A DNA stretch of 64,000 nucleotides from Blastochloris viridis (GCF_001402875.1 NZ_CP012946.1:1714001-1778000), one strand, 5' to 3'; shown: positions 9,189 through 17,569, numbered from the stretch's first letter. Numbers and translations are program-made. Notes: a model not told the origin generated them from the sequence alone.

Positions 9189-10712
9189 TCAGACGGTGGC
9201 GAGGCGCGCAAGCGCGAACGGATCGGGCTCGGCCAGCCAGGACGCCTTGTAGGGAAGGCGGACGCGGCCAGCGATGTCCTGGTGAAACTTGCGATGCTGC
9301 AACACCGCCAGGATCGACTCGCCGAGATTGACCATGCCCTGGTAGCCGAGCGCGTGGTGCTCGTCGCCGAGCGGAATGGCCGGGATGCCGAGCCGGGCGG
9401 CGAGCGGCGCCAGCCCGTTGTGACGAATGATGATGAAGTCGGGCTTCACCCGCTGGAGCAGATTGTAGAACTGGTATTGCTGGCGGTTGCCGACCGTGAA
9501 GTGCTTGACGTCGCCATAGGTCTCCACCAGATGGCCGAGCGAGTCCTGGCGCGGATCCTCGGAGTCGTAGACCGGGTCGTGGTGGAAGACGAGCGAGCCG
9601 TCGACCTCGACGTCGAGTTCGCGCAGCACGCCGACCATGCCGTGCGCATAGGCCGAGCCGGTGGCGACGTAGCCCTTGAGGCCCTTCAACTTGGGCCGTA
9701 GCGCGGCCAGCAGCGGCTTCACGCGGGCGTGCTCGCGGGCGATATAGTCTTCCGCCAGCGCCTCGCGGCCGGTGACGCGGGCAAGCTCGCGCAGCCACGC
9801 GTCGGTGCCGGCGAAGCCATAAGGCTGCGGCGCCTTCACTTGCGGCACGCCATAATCCTGCTCCAGCGCTGCGGCCAGATAGGTCCCCAGCGTGTAGCAG
9901 AAGCTCACCGTCGCTGCCGCTTCCGACATCTGCGCCAGTTCTTCCACCGTCGCCATGTCCACGACGTAATTCACCCTGAGGCCCAGCTCCTTGAGCATGG
10001 GCGTGAACACGTCGGTGCCCCACAGATTGATGACGTTGATCAGGTCGTCCTGCTTGCGGGTAGGGTTGCGCCGCACGATCTGGCGCAAAATGCCGTGCTG
10101 AGTGGCATCGAAACCGGTGCTCCAGTGCTTGGACTTGAAGCCCTCGCAGTGCAGTGGGATCACCGGCACGCCGAGGTCCGCCTCGCAGGCCCGTGCGACG
10201 CTCTCGACGTCGTCGCCGATGATGCCGCTGGCGCACGAGGTGGCGATGAAGATCGCATTCGGCCTGTGGCGGTCGAACGCGGCGCGGATGGCGCGGTCGA
10301 GCTTTTCGGCGCCGCCATAGACCATGTCGCGCTCGCGCAGGTTGGTCGAGACAAAGCGGATGTTTTGCACCGGCAGGCCCCGCATCGCCAGGCCATTGCG
10401 GTAGATCGAGTTGTAGATCACTTGACCGGCGCCGCAGCCGATCGGCGAATGCTGCACCAGCACGGCATCGCGCACGTTGCCAGCCTGGCATTCCACCATC
10501 TGCTCGCTGCACACCGAGCCCTGGGTGAACGGGCCTTGCAGCTCGCACACCCGGCGGGCCTTGGCGCCGCGACTGGACCCGCAGGACGCACAGTCGCCGC
10601 GCGAGAACGCCGATTCCTCGGCCAGCGACGACGCGGCGCCGTCCCAGCCGATGATGGTGCCGAGCCGCTGTTCGCGCGTTTCGACGCTCGAGGTCTTGAG
10701 ATTGATGGCCAT
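9189..10712 (-). CDS. marD: nitrogenase-like methylthio-alkane reductase alpha subunit (MarD-like, copy 1)
   Basis: NifD-like catalytic subunit, 507 aa. P-cluster-type cysteines: C68 (TQGSVCSEQ), C93 (HSPIGCGAG) and C160 (ATSCASGIIGDD). Cofactor-site cysteine: C272 in SFCYTLGTYL, at the place of NifD C275. Near the NifD H442 region it reads DEHHALGYQG, with His at 452-453. An N-terminal CASC pair (C41, C44) and C56 are additional. LHCEGFKSKHWS replaces the NifD HCEGFRGVS loop. The start at 10712 has AAGGA just upstream. This order and these motifs fit the methylthio-alkane reductase group rather than N2-fixing NifD or BchN/ChlN. Confidence 0.87.
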   Translation of the reverse strand: MAINLKTSSVETREQRLGTIIGWDGAASSLAEESAFSRGDCASCGSSRGAKARRVCELQGPFTQGSVCSEQMVECQAGNVRDAVLVQHSPIGCGAGQVIYNSIYRNGLAMRGLPVQNIRFVSTNLRERDMVYGGAEKLDRAIRAAFDRHRPNAIFIATSCASGIIGDDVESVARACEADLGVPVIPLHCEGFKSKHWSTGFDATQHGILRQIVRRNPTRKQDDLINVINLWGTDVFTPMLKELGLRVNYVVDMATVEELAQMSEAAATVSFCYTLGTYLAAALEQDYGVPQVKAPQPYGFAGTDAWLRELARVTGREALAEDYIAREHARVKPLLAALRPKLKGLKGYVATGSAYAHGMVGVLRELDVEVDGSLVFHHDPVYDSEDPRQDSLGHLVETYGDVKHFTVGNRQQYQFYNLLQRVKPDFIIIRHNGLAPLAARLGIPAIPLGDEHHALGYQGMVNLGESILAVLQHRKFHQDIAGRVRLPYKASWLAEPDPFALARLATV

Positions 10713-10740
10713 CGCATATCCTTGGAAGGTGCAGCAGCGG

Positions 10741-10765
10741 CGGATGCCGCGCGGTGCGGCATCCG
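10741..10765 (-). promoter_or_regulatory. stem-loop between marH and marD
   Basis: Perfect 10-bp inverted repeat, CGGATGCCGC and GCGGCATCCG, with a 5-nt loop in the 67-bp marH-marD gap. It has no T-run. In nif operons a hairpin at the same place protects nifH mRNA and raises NifH over NifDK; the same role is inferred here. Confidence 0.6.
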
Positions 10766-10779
10766 GATTCGTCAGGCGG

Positions 10780-11655
10780 TCAGGCAACCTCGCGCTGTCG
10801 CTCGGATTCGGCCCGCTCGGCGGCAACCAGATGGTCAGCCCAGCGCGCCGACCACTCGCGCAGCTCCTGCTGGTTGAGCGGAGTCGGCACCTTCGACTCG
10901 GTGTGATCGGCGATGCGGCGGGCGAGTTCGCGATACACTTCGGCCTGCGCGGAGTTCGGCGCGGCCTCGATCGTGGTGCGCCCGGACAGCTCGGCCTGCG
11001 TCACCGTCAGCGAACGCGGCACGTATTGCACGATCGGTGTCGCGGTGCGGGCGGCGAAATCGTCGATGATCTCGCGTTGGAAGTCGGTATTGATCGAGTT
11101 GGCAATGATGCCGCCGAGCAATGCTCCGCCGGCGCTGGAAAAGCGCTCGATGCCACGGAACAGGTTGTTGGCGGCGTAGATCGCCATGAAGTCGGACGAC
11201 GAAACGGTGAAGACGTGCTCGGCGATGCCCTCGCGCACTGGCACAGCGAAGCCGCCGCACACCACGTCGCCCAATACGTCGTAGATCACGACGTCGAGGT
11301 CGAGCTCCTCGAACACCCGCTGCTGCTTGAGAAGCTCCACCGCAGTGATGATGCCGCGTCCGGCGCAGCCGACGCCTGGTTGCGGTCCGCCGGCCTCGAC
11401 GCAATAGATGCCGCCGAAGCCCTGGAAGATCGCCTCGTAGGCATCGACCCGGCGCCGCTCGGCGAGCAGCTCAAGTACGGAAGGGATGTATTCGCCGCCA
11501 CGCAGGGTGTTGGTGGAATCGGCCTTGGGGTCGCAGCCGAACTGCATCACCTTCAAGCCGGATTCGGCCAGTGCCGCGCTGATGTTGGAGGTGGTGGTCG
11601 ATTTGCCGATCCCGCCTTTGCCGTAGATCGCGATTTGCTTGAGCTGCTTTGACAT
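10780..11655 (-). CDS. marH: nitrogenase reductase-like iron protein (MarH)
   Basis: NifH-like homodimeric ATPase, 291 aa, that transfers electrons from a single [4Fe-4S] cluster to the DK complex. The P-loop is YGKGGIGKST (residues 11-20), and the bridging cluster cysteines are C97 (GVGCAGRG) and C133 (GDVVCGGFAVP), the counterparts of NifH C97 and C132. FGCDPKADST is conserved. The ATG at 11655 has GGAGAGG upstream; a longer in-frame extension exists but lacks a ribosome binding site. It is the only H subunit in the window, so it presumably serves both D/K pairs. It lies 34 bp after marB and before a hairpin that may stabilise its message. Confidence 0.9.
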   Translation of the reverse strand: MSKQLKQIAIYGKGGIGKSTTTSNISAALAESGLKVMQFGCDPKADSTNTLRGGEYIPSVLELLAERRRVDAYEAIFQGFGGIYCVEAGGPQPGVGCAGRGIITAVELLKQQRVFEELDLDVVIYDVLGDVVCGGFAVPVREGIAEHVFTVSSSDFMAIYAANNLFRGIERFSSAGGALLGGIIANSINTDFQREIIDDFAARTATPIVQYVPRSLTVTQAELSGRTTIEAAPNSAQAEVYRELARRIADHTESKVPTPLNQQELREWSARWADHLVAAERAESERQREVA

Positions 11656-11689
11656 TCCGGCCTCTCCTGCGTTGGGGTCCATGCACGGC

Positions 11690-12631
11690 TCAGCCGTGCG
11701 AAAACGTCGGTTCGGCGACCAGCCGGTCGCCGTAGAGCTGTTCGGTGTAGTCGCTGACACCCGGGATACCGCAGGCGTCGGCGCGGCAGCGCTGGCAGTG
11801 AGTGAACACCTTGAGGTGCTGCGCCGCGTCAGTGCGCGCGCGATGGCGCATCACCATGCCGGGCGCCGGCAGATGAGCGAAGTCGTGTTGTGGGATCAGC
11901 GCAATGACGTTGATCAGCCGGGCGCCGGCCGCGGCAACCTGGGCGGCGACGTCGCCGATGTGGTGGTCGTTGACGCCCGGGATCAGCACGGTGTTGACCT
12001 TCACCGTGAGGCCGCGTTCGGCGGCGCCCTTGATGCCTTCGAGCTGGTTGGCGATCAGTCGCTCGGCGGCCTCGATGCCGTTCAGGCGGCGGCGCTGCCA
12101 GGCGATCTTCGGCGTGATCTGGGCCTGAATTGCCGGATCGACCGCATTCACCGTCACCGTCAGCGTGGCAACGCCGACGTCGGCGATGGCGTCGAGGTGA
12201 GCGGGCAACATCAGGCCATTGGTCGACAGGCACAAGATAAGGTGCGGCCAGCGCCGACGCACAAGGGCGAAGGTGTCGAGCGCGTGCGTGCTCGCCAACG
12301 GGTCACCCGGGCCGGCGATGCCGACCACTGCGAGGGTCGAGCACAGCTCAAGCGCGCGCGCGACGATGTCCGTGGCCTCGTCCGGCGTCAGCAGCCGCGT
12401 GGCCACGCCCGGGCGCTGGTCTCTTCGGTTGAAATCGCGCTTGCAGAACGCACAGGCGATGTTGCAGCCGGGGCTGACCGGCAGGTGCAGCCGCGCGCTG
12501 CGGGCGTGGCCCTCGGCGGTGGTCGAAAAGCAGGGATGGCGCCCCTCCAGCGCCGGAAAGGCGGGCGTGGCGGAGGCCGGGCGCATCGCCTGGGCCGGGC
12601 ACATCGTCGAGGGAGGGGAAGACGAGGTCAT
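11690..12631 (-). CDS. marB: NifB-like radical SAM cofactor biosynthesis protein (MarB)
   Basis: Radical SAM enzyme, 313 aa, expected to build the iron-sulfur-carbide precursor cluster for the D subunit, as NifB does. The radical SAM motif is CNIACAFC (C56, C60, C63). Downstream are a GxGxP-like GIAGPGDPLAS, STNGLMLP and the NifB-type C-terminal cysteines THCQRCRADACG. The NifX domain often fused to NifB is absent and is instead encoded by the gene just upstream. Its ATG overlaps that gene's TGA (ATGA at 12628-12631), indicating translational coupling. It lies upstream of marH in a B-H-D-K order. Confidence 0.88.
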   Translation of the reverse strand: MTSSSPPSTMCPAQAMRPASATPAFPALEGRHPCFSTTAEGHARSARLHLPVSPGCNIACAFCKRDFNRRDQRPGVATRLLTPDEATDIVARALELCSTLAVVGIAGPGDPLASTHALDTFALVRRRWPHLILCLSTNGLMLPAHLDAIADVGVATLTVTVNAVDPAIQAQITPKIAWQRRRLNGIEAAERLIANQLEGIKGAAERGLTVKVNTVLIPGVNDHHIGDVAAQVAAAGARLINVIALIPQHDFAHLPAPGMVMRHRARTDAAQHLKVFTHCQRCRADACGIPGVSDYTEQLYGDRLVAEPTFSHG

Positions 12632-12978
12632 GCCGGCACGCCCGCCTGGTCGGCGAGAAAGGCCGAAATCTCGCGCAGCGCGACCTTGACCGGCTCGTCC
12701 GCCTCGAAGGCGAGGATGCCGAGCGCGGTGAGGCGGGTGAGCGCGCATTCACCGATGCGGGCGACGACCACGGCGCGGCAATCGCTCACGGTTTCGACAG
12801 AGCGATCCATCAGCGCCGTCGCGTCCGCTCGCGGGCCGGCGCCGCACGCTGGAAGATTGCGGCGCGTCTCGATCAGTCGCGGCGCGCCGCTGCCGAGATC
12901 CCAGATCTGAAATTGGGTGGCGAAGCCAAAATGCTCCGTGACGAATACGCCGTCGCCGGTTCCGATTGCGACTTTCAT
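12628..12978 (-). CDS. NifX/NafY-like dinitrogenase cofactor-binding domain protein
   Basis: Protein of 116 aa with the dinitrogenase iron-molybdenum cofactor biosynthesis fold: it starts MKVAIGTGDGVFVTEHFG, then has DCRAVVVARIGECALTRL and ends with a helical tail. These small proteins bind or carry cofactor precursor clusters. Start at 12978; an upstream in-frame extension is not supported. First gene of the nifX-marB-marH-marD-marK unit and coupled to marB by a 4-bp overlap. By position its likely role is as a MarB-product carrier, supplying domain function that NifB fusions carry internally. Confidence 0.8.
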   Translation of the reverse strand: MKVAIGTGDGVFVTEHFGFATQFQIWDLGSGAPRLIETRRNLPACGAGPRADATALMDRSVETVSDCRAVVVARIGECALTRLTALGILAFEADEPVKVALREISAFLADQAGVPA

Positions 12979-13272
12979 ATCTTCATCCCAATGGCTGCTG
13001 CGGTCGCCCAATCGCCAAAAGCGCATCGGTCGCGAGCGGGCCTGACGCCGGTGACACACCGCGCACGGCGCGGTCGTCTGATCCTGGAATCATTGTACGA
13101 GGCGCGGTCGAGGAATGGCTTTCAAACTCACGCCTGGATTGCGAACACCATTCTCATGGAAGGCCGCGTGGCACACATCTGCTGCTACGCGCGTCAGGTC
13201 GAGAGATGGGCGGCGCAATGACGATGTGGTGGCAGCACGTGCCGCGATGCCGAGCCCAAGCGCGGCAAATGC
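12979..13272. other. intergenic promoter region of the marBHDK unit
   Basis: About 290 bp with no convincing gene, between the terminator of the upstream unit and the nifX-like gene. It must hold the minus-strand promoter if the terminator is efficient. I searched for a -24/-12 (sigma-54) element and found only a wrongly spaced TGGCAC on the other strand. No clear operator was identified. Confidence 0.4.
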
Positions 13273-13305
13273 AAAAAAGGCCGGGCCAACGTTCGGCCCG
13301 GCCTT
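13273..13305 (-). terminator. rho-independent terminator after the second D/K pair
   Basis: On the minus strand AAGGCCGGGCC and GGCCCGGCCTT form an 11-bp stem with a 7-nt loop, followed by six T (complement of 13273-13278). It lies 45 bp beyond the stop of the MarK copy-2 gene, so it closes the dehydrogenase-metQ-metY-D2-K2 unit and separates it from marBHDK. Confidence 0.9.
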
Positions 13306-13349
13306 CCGATTGAGCGTGAACGCGCCAGGTGGCGCTGCGAGGTGGCGGC

Positions 13350-14735
13350 TCAGGCCAGGGTGTTGGCACGCACCACCGTGGTATAGGTCCGCTCGATCAG
13401 CGCCAGCGCGCCGCGATAGCCGACATAGCTGCGCGACAGCACCACCTCGTCGGTGCAGGGATAGCCGATCTCGACCAGCGGCGCGTTCAGCTGCTGCGCC
13501 AGCGCGTTCTCCCATGTCGAGCCGAACACGATCGGCAGCTCGCCGTCGGTGCGCCGCTCAAGCACGTATTGGCGTGCCAGATGGCCGTCTTCGATGAACG
13601 CGACCTCGGCGCCGTCGGTAAGCGCGGTGTAGTTGGCGCGGATGTCGTCGCGAACTTCCGGTGGCGGATTCTCGGTGATTACCATCGGGCCGGGGTTGAG
13701 GCCGAGCTGCTCGACCAGGAAGGCGGCAACCGCGAGATTGTAGGCACTTTCGGAGACCACGATTGCCTGCGAGGGCAGTTGGTATTGGCTGGTGCAGCCG
13801 GCGTAGAAGGAGGTGAAATCCCGCAGATAGAGGTAATGCTCCTTTTCCTCCGCGGCGATGAACGCCTGCACTCGCTGCCGGTCGAGCGCCGCGAATTCCG
13901 CAATTCGGCGAAGGAACGCACTCGTCGCCGTTGCGCCGATCGGAATGGTCGGAACGTGCAAATAGGGCTGGCGGTAGACCTGTTCGAGGTGGCGGGCAGT
14001 GGCGAGACCGAGCCAGGGCGACAGCACGAGGTTAAAGGCCGCCTGCGGAATGGCGCGCCACTCCGGCACCCCCGCCGAGGCCGGGCCGAACAGGATGTTG
14101 ACCTTGAGGCCGATGCCTTCGAGGATGCGGCGGATCTCCGTGAGGTCGCCACGCCAGAACGGGTTCTGATAGGGCAGCAGCGACCACACATTGACAAGCT
14201 CGGCATCACGCGGCCCATCGTACGCGCCGACGAACTGGTCGACGATGGCGCGGATCACGGTCTCGTGGCCGGTGAAATTGTTGCCGCGATAGCCGCTGGT
14301 CTCGGCCAGCACGATCGGCACACCGCGCCGGCGATAGCGGCCGACGACGCTCTCGACGTCGTCGCCGACCAGGCCGGGAATGCAGCCGGACTGCACCACG
14401 TAGAGATCGGCCTCCATCACCTTCAGCGTTGCCGCGATCAGTTCGTCGAGCCGGTCGGCGCCGCCGAAGATCACCTCGCGATTGCCGAGATTGGTGCTCG
14501 GAACGTGGAATTCGCCGCCCTGGTAGCCGTTGATGCCGGACAGCGCGTGAAACTGCTTGGTGGCACAGCCGGGGCCGCAATGGGTGATCGGAACGGCATT
14601 CGGAATGGCGATTACGCTCGCCAGCGCGCCGAGGCTGCAGCCGTAGCGCACCTGCTCAATGGCGCCGGGCGAAGCACAGAACGCCGCACCAGTGGGGACG
14701 TCGCGCGGCGCGGCAGCCGTATTCAGAACTTGCAT
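13350..14735 (-). CDS. nitrogenase-like beta subunit (MarK-like, copy 2)
   Basis: NifK-like protein, 461 aa from the ATG at 14735; an upstream GTG at 14750 overlaps the D2 stop (GTGA) and is an alternative. P-cluster-type cysteines are C33 (RYGCSLGAL), C57 (THCGPGC) and C118 (QSGCIPGLVGDD). It shares with copy 1 the blocks REVIFGGADRL, GNNFTGHE, WSLLPYQN.FWRGDL and the C-terminal SRSYVGYRGALAL, so both pairs come from one duplication, but much of the surface has diverged. No H subunit accompanies it. It is followed by a strong terminator. Confidence 0.85.
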   Translation of the reverse strand: MQVLNTAAAPRDVPTGAAFCASPGAIEQVRYGCSLGALASVIAIPNAVPITHCGPGCATKQFHALSGINGYQGGEFHVPSTNLGNREVIFGGADRLDELIAATLKVMEADLYVVQSGCIPGLVGDDVESVVGRYRRRGVPIVLAETSGYRGNNFTGHETVIRAIVDQFVGAYDGPRDAELVNVWSLLPYQNPFWRGDLTEIRRILEGIGLKVNILFGPASAGVPEWRAIPQAAFNLVLSPWLGLATARHLEQVYRQPYLHVPTIPIGATATSAFLRRIAEFAALDRQRVQAFIAAEEKEHYLYLRDFTSFYAGCTSQYQLPSQAIVVSESAYNLAVAAFLVEQLGLNPGPMVITENPPPEVRDDIRANYTALTDGAEVAFIEDGHLARQYVLERRTDGELPIVFGSTWENALAQQLNAPLVEIGYPCTDEVVLSRSYVGYRGALALIERTYTTVVRANTLA

Positions 14736-14746
14736 GGATCGTTCGC

Positions 14747-16267
14747 TCACGCCGGTTCGAGGATCGGGGCGTAGGGCTCGGTTTGTTCGAGCCACCACGG
14801 CTGATAAGGAAAGTGCGAATGGCTGGCGACGTCCTGGTAAAACCGCCGGCGCGGCAGCACGCGCAGGATGGCACGGCCGATGGTGATCAACCCGTCGTAG
14901 CCGATCCCGTCATTGGAATAGAAGATCGGCAGCACCGGAATGCCCAGTCGCGCCGCCAGCACCGCCGTGGTGCCGGAATGGCGGCAGACCACGAAATCCG
15001 GCTTCGAGCGCTTCAGCGCGGCGTGGGCCTGGAAGTGCTGGTCGGGGCTGACGGTGAAGTTGGGCACGTCGCCCCAGGTGTCGACCAGATGCATCAGCGA
15101 ATCCTGGCGCGGGTCGCCACTGTCGGTCGAAGGGTCGTGGTGGAACGAGAACGCGCCGTCGACCTCGACGCCGAGGTCGCGCAGATCGGCGATCAGCCCG
15201 TGGGCGAACGCTGCGCCGGCGGCAACAAAGCCCTTCTTGCCCTTGAGCGCGCGGCGCAGCCGCTCCAGCTCGGGATTGATGCGGGCACGCTCGCGCGCGA
15301 TCAGCTCCTCGACCCTGTCCTCGCGTCCGGTGATGCGGGCGATGTCGCGCAGCCACCCGTCGGTGGCGTCGAGGCCATAGGGCAGCGGCGCCTTCACCTC
15401 CGGGATACCGAACTCCTGCTCGAGCCCGGTTGCGAGGTAGGACAGCACGAAGCACATCGTCACCGTGGCCGAGGCTTCCGACATCGCAGCGAGACGTTCC
15501 AGCGTCGAGCCGCCCATCACCAGATTGACCTTGAGCCCGAGCGGCCCGAGCAGCGGCGAGAACACGTCCGACCCGCCAAGGTGGATGACGTTGATGAGGT
15601 CAGGCTGCCTCGCCGGCGCGGTCGGCACCAGCCGGCGCAGGATGCCGTGCTCGATCACGTCCCATCCGCTCGACCAGTGCTTCGACTTGAAGCCCTCGCA
15701 GTGCAGCGTGACGACCGGAATTCCGATCTCGGCCTCGACGCGCCGCGCGGCGCCGTCGACGTCGTCGCCAATGATGCCGGTGGCGCACGAGGTGGCGACG
15801 AAGATCACCCGCGGTTTATGGCGCTCGAACGCGGCGCGGATGGTTTGCTCCAGCCGCTCGACGCCGCCGAACACCATGTCCTGCTCGCCGAGATTGGTGC
15901 AGATCGACTTGGGATCCTCCAGCTCCCAGCCGCGCCGTGCCGCGAGGTCGCGATAGTAGCGGCAGGTGAAGGACTGGCTGGCGGCGCAGCCGATCGGGGC
16001 GTGCTGCACCACCACCGAGCGTTGGATGATGGTGGCGTTGGTGACGGCGATGTGCTCGGCGCACATCGATGCCTGCGAATAGGGCGTCGAGCTCTCGCAC
16101 AGCCGGCGGCCGCCCTGTCCGCGCGCGTCGGGATTGCACCCCTTGGCGCAGCCATAGGTGAAGGCGGAATCGCGGGCGAGCTGGCGGGCCGAGCCTTCCC
16201 ACTGGGTGATGGTGCCGAGCCGCTGCTCGCGAGTTTCGACCGCCGGGGTCTTAAGATTGATCGGCAT
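14747..16267 (-). CDS. nitrogenase-like alpha subunit (MarD-like, copy 2)
   Basis: NifD-like protein, 506 aa. P-cluster-type cysteines: C69 (SQASMCAEH), C94 (HAPIGCAAS) and C161 (ATSCATGIIGDD). The cofactor-site cysteine is kept as C272 (TVTMCFVLSYL). In the region of NifD H442 it reads YSNDGIGYDG, so the His-His at 452-453 of copy 1 is replaced by Asn-Asp. The N-terminal pair is CAKGC (C40, C44), differently spaced from copy 1. It begins 6 bp after metY and is tightly linked to it, so a role in supplying methanethiol or a related thiol for methionine synthesis is inferred. Cofactor ligation and substrate may differ from copy 1. Confidence 0.85.
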   Translation of the reverse strand: MPINLKTPAVETREQRLGTITQWEGSARQLARDSAFTYGCAKGCNPDARGQGGRRLCESSTPYSQASMCAEHIAVTNATIIQRSVVVQHAPIGCAASQSFTCRYYRDLAARRGWELEDPKSICTNLGEQDMVFGGVERLEQTIRAAFERHKPRVIFVATSCATGIIGDDVDGAARRVEAEIGIPVVTLHCEGFKSKHWSSGWDVIEHGILRRLVPTAPARQPDLINVIHLGGSDVFSPLLGPLGLKVNLVMGGSTLERLAAMSEASATVTMCFVLSYLATGLEQEFGIPEVKAPLPYGLDATDGWLRDIARITGREDRVEELIARERARINPELERLRRALKGKKGFVAAGAAFAHGLIADLRDLGVEVDGAFSFHHDPSTDSGDPRQDSLMHLVDTWGDVPNFTVSPDQHFQAHAALKRSKPDFVVCRHSGTTAVLAARLGIPVLPIFYSNDGIGYDGLITIGRAILRVLPRRRFYQDVASHSHFPYQPWWLEQTEPYAPILEPA

Positions 16268-16273
16268 GTTGCC

Positions 16274-17569
16274 TCACGCGTGCTCCAGTGCCTGGGAAAT
16301 GTCGGTGATGATGTCCTCAATGTTCTCAATGCCGACCGACAGCCGCACGTAGCCGGGAGTGACGCCGCTGGCGAGCTGCTCCTCCGGCGACAGCTGGGCG
16401 TGGGTGGTCGACGCCGGGTGGATGGCGAGGCTGTGCGTGTCGCCGATATTGGCGACGTGGAAGAACAGCTTCAGTGCGTCGATAAAGCGCCGGCCGGCGT
16501 CGGTGCCGCCCTTGAGCTCGAATCCGACCAGGCCGCCAAAGCCGCCCTTCAGGTAAGCATCGGCTCTTCGGCGAGCTTCGCCGTTCTGCACGCCGGGGAA
16601 GATCACGGCCGTGACCTTGGGATGCCCGGACAGGAATTTGGCGACGGCGACCGCATTCTCGCTGTGCTGGCGGATGCGCAGCGGTAGCGTCTCCAGCCCC
16701 TGGATCAGCTGAAAGGCGTTTTGCGGTGCGATCGCCGGCCCGAGATCGCGCAACAGGCCGGCGCGCACCGCGAAGATGTAGGCGATCGGGCCGTAGGGCC
16801 GGGCGATGTCGGTCCAGATTCGGCCGTGATAGGAGGGGTCCGGATCGGTGATCAGCCGGTGACGGTCGGCGAACTGCTCCCATGGGAATTGGCCGGAGTC
16901 GATGATGGCGCCGCCGATGGTGGTGCCGTGGCCGCCGATATACTTGGTGGCGGAATGAACGACGATGGCAGCGCCATGGTCGATCGGCCGCGCCAACAGC
17001 GGGGCGGAGGTGTTGTCGATGATCAAGGGCACGCCAAGGCTGCGCCCGATGTCGGCAACCTCGCGGATCGGAAATACGTTGAGCTTGGGGTTCGGCAGCG
17101 TTTCGCCGAAATAGAGGCGGGTCTTGTCATCGGTTGCCCGGCGGAAGTTCTCGGGGTCGGCTGGATCGACGAAGCGTGCTTCGATGCCGAACTGCTTCAG
17201 GCGGTTGGCGAAGAAATTCCAGGTCCCGCCATAGAGGTCGGTCGACGTGACGATGTTATCGCCGGCCTGGACCAGAGTGAGCACCGACAGCGCCGCCGCC
17301 GCCTGGCCCGAGGCCAGCGCCAAAGCAGCGGCGCCGCCTTCGATCGCCGCCAGCCGTTCCTCCAGCACGTGCTGGGTCGGGTTGCCGACGCGCGAATAGA
17401 TGAAGCCGATCTCCTCGAAATTGACCAGACGGTCGGCACGTTCGGTGCTCCTGAGGTCGAACGACGTGCTCTGATAGATCGGAACCTGGGTGGCGCCGTT
17501 GGTGGGATCGGCGCGGAACGAGCCGCCGTGCAGCGCCAGCGTTTCAACGTTGCGGATTGCGACAGTCAT
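16274..17569 (-). CDS. metY: O-acetylhomoserine sulfhydrylase (aminocarboxypropyltransferase)
   Basis: PLP enzyme of the Cys/Met metabolism family, 431 aa, joining O-acetylhomoserine to sulfide (homocysteine) or methanethiol (methionine). Signatures: YSRVGNPTQHVLEERLAAIEGG, LYGGTWN, NPKLNVFPI and the PLP-lysine block VVHSATKYIGGHGTTIGG. The length is that of MetY rather than of MetB or MetC (about 390 aa). It lies directly upstream of the second nitrogenase-like pair. In the known methylthio-alkane reductase pathway the methanethiol released is captured by exactly this activity, so the linkage is functionally informative. Confidence 0.93.
   Translation of the reverse strand: MTVAIRNVETLALHGGSFRADPTNGATQVPIYQSTSFDLRSTERADRLVNFEEIGFIYSRVGNPTQHVLEERLAAIEGGAAALALASGQAAAALSVLTLVQAGDNIVTSTDLYGGTWNFFANRLKQFGIEARFVDPADPENFRRATDDKTRLYFGETLPNPKLNVFPIREVADIGRSLGVPLIIDNTSAPLLARPIDHGAAIVVHSATKYIGGHGTTIGGAIIDSGQFPWEQFADRHRLITDPDPSYHGRIWTDIARPYGPIAYIFAVRAGLLRDLGPAIAPQNAFQLIQGLETLPLRIRQHSENAVAVAKFLSGHPKVTAVIFPGVQNGEARRRADAYLKGGFGGLVGFELKGGTDAGRRFIDALKLFFHVANIGDTHSLAIHPASTTHAQLSPEEQLASGVTPGYVRLSVGIENIEDIITDISQALEHA

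Noticed and set aside
9178..10548. Apparent fusion of marD-region frame with marK into one 917-codon protein
   Set aside because: The upstream half is a shadow of marD in another frame; marK has its own ATG at 9177 and marD is intact in its own frame.
13165..13190. TGGCAC ... TGC as a sigma-54 promoter
   Set aside because: Spacing between GG and GC is 11 rather than 12, and it lies on the strand opposite to the mar operon.
7795..16267. Dinitrogen-fixing nitrogenase (nif, vnf or anf)
   Set aside because: No nifEN, nifV, nifUS or anfG/vnfG are nearby, and the cofactor-site sequences differ from NifD. Linkage to metY and metQ supports a methylthio-alkane reductase role.
7795..16267. Dark-operative protochlorophyllide or chlorophyllide reductase (bchLNB, bchXYZ) or Cfb F430 genes
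   Set aside because: A NifB-like marB and NifX-like gene would not be needed for those enzymes, and no bch or cfb genes flank the locus.
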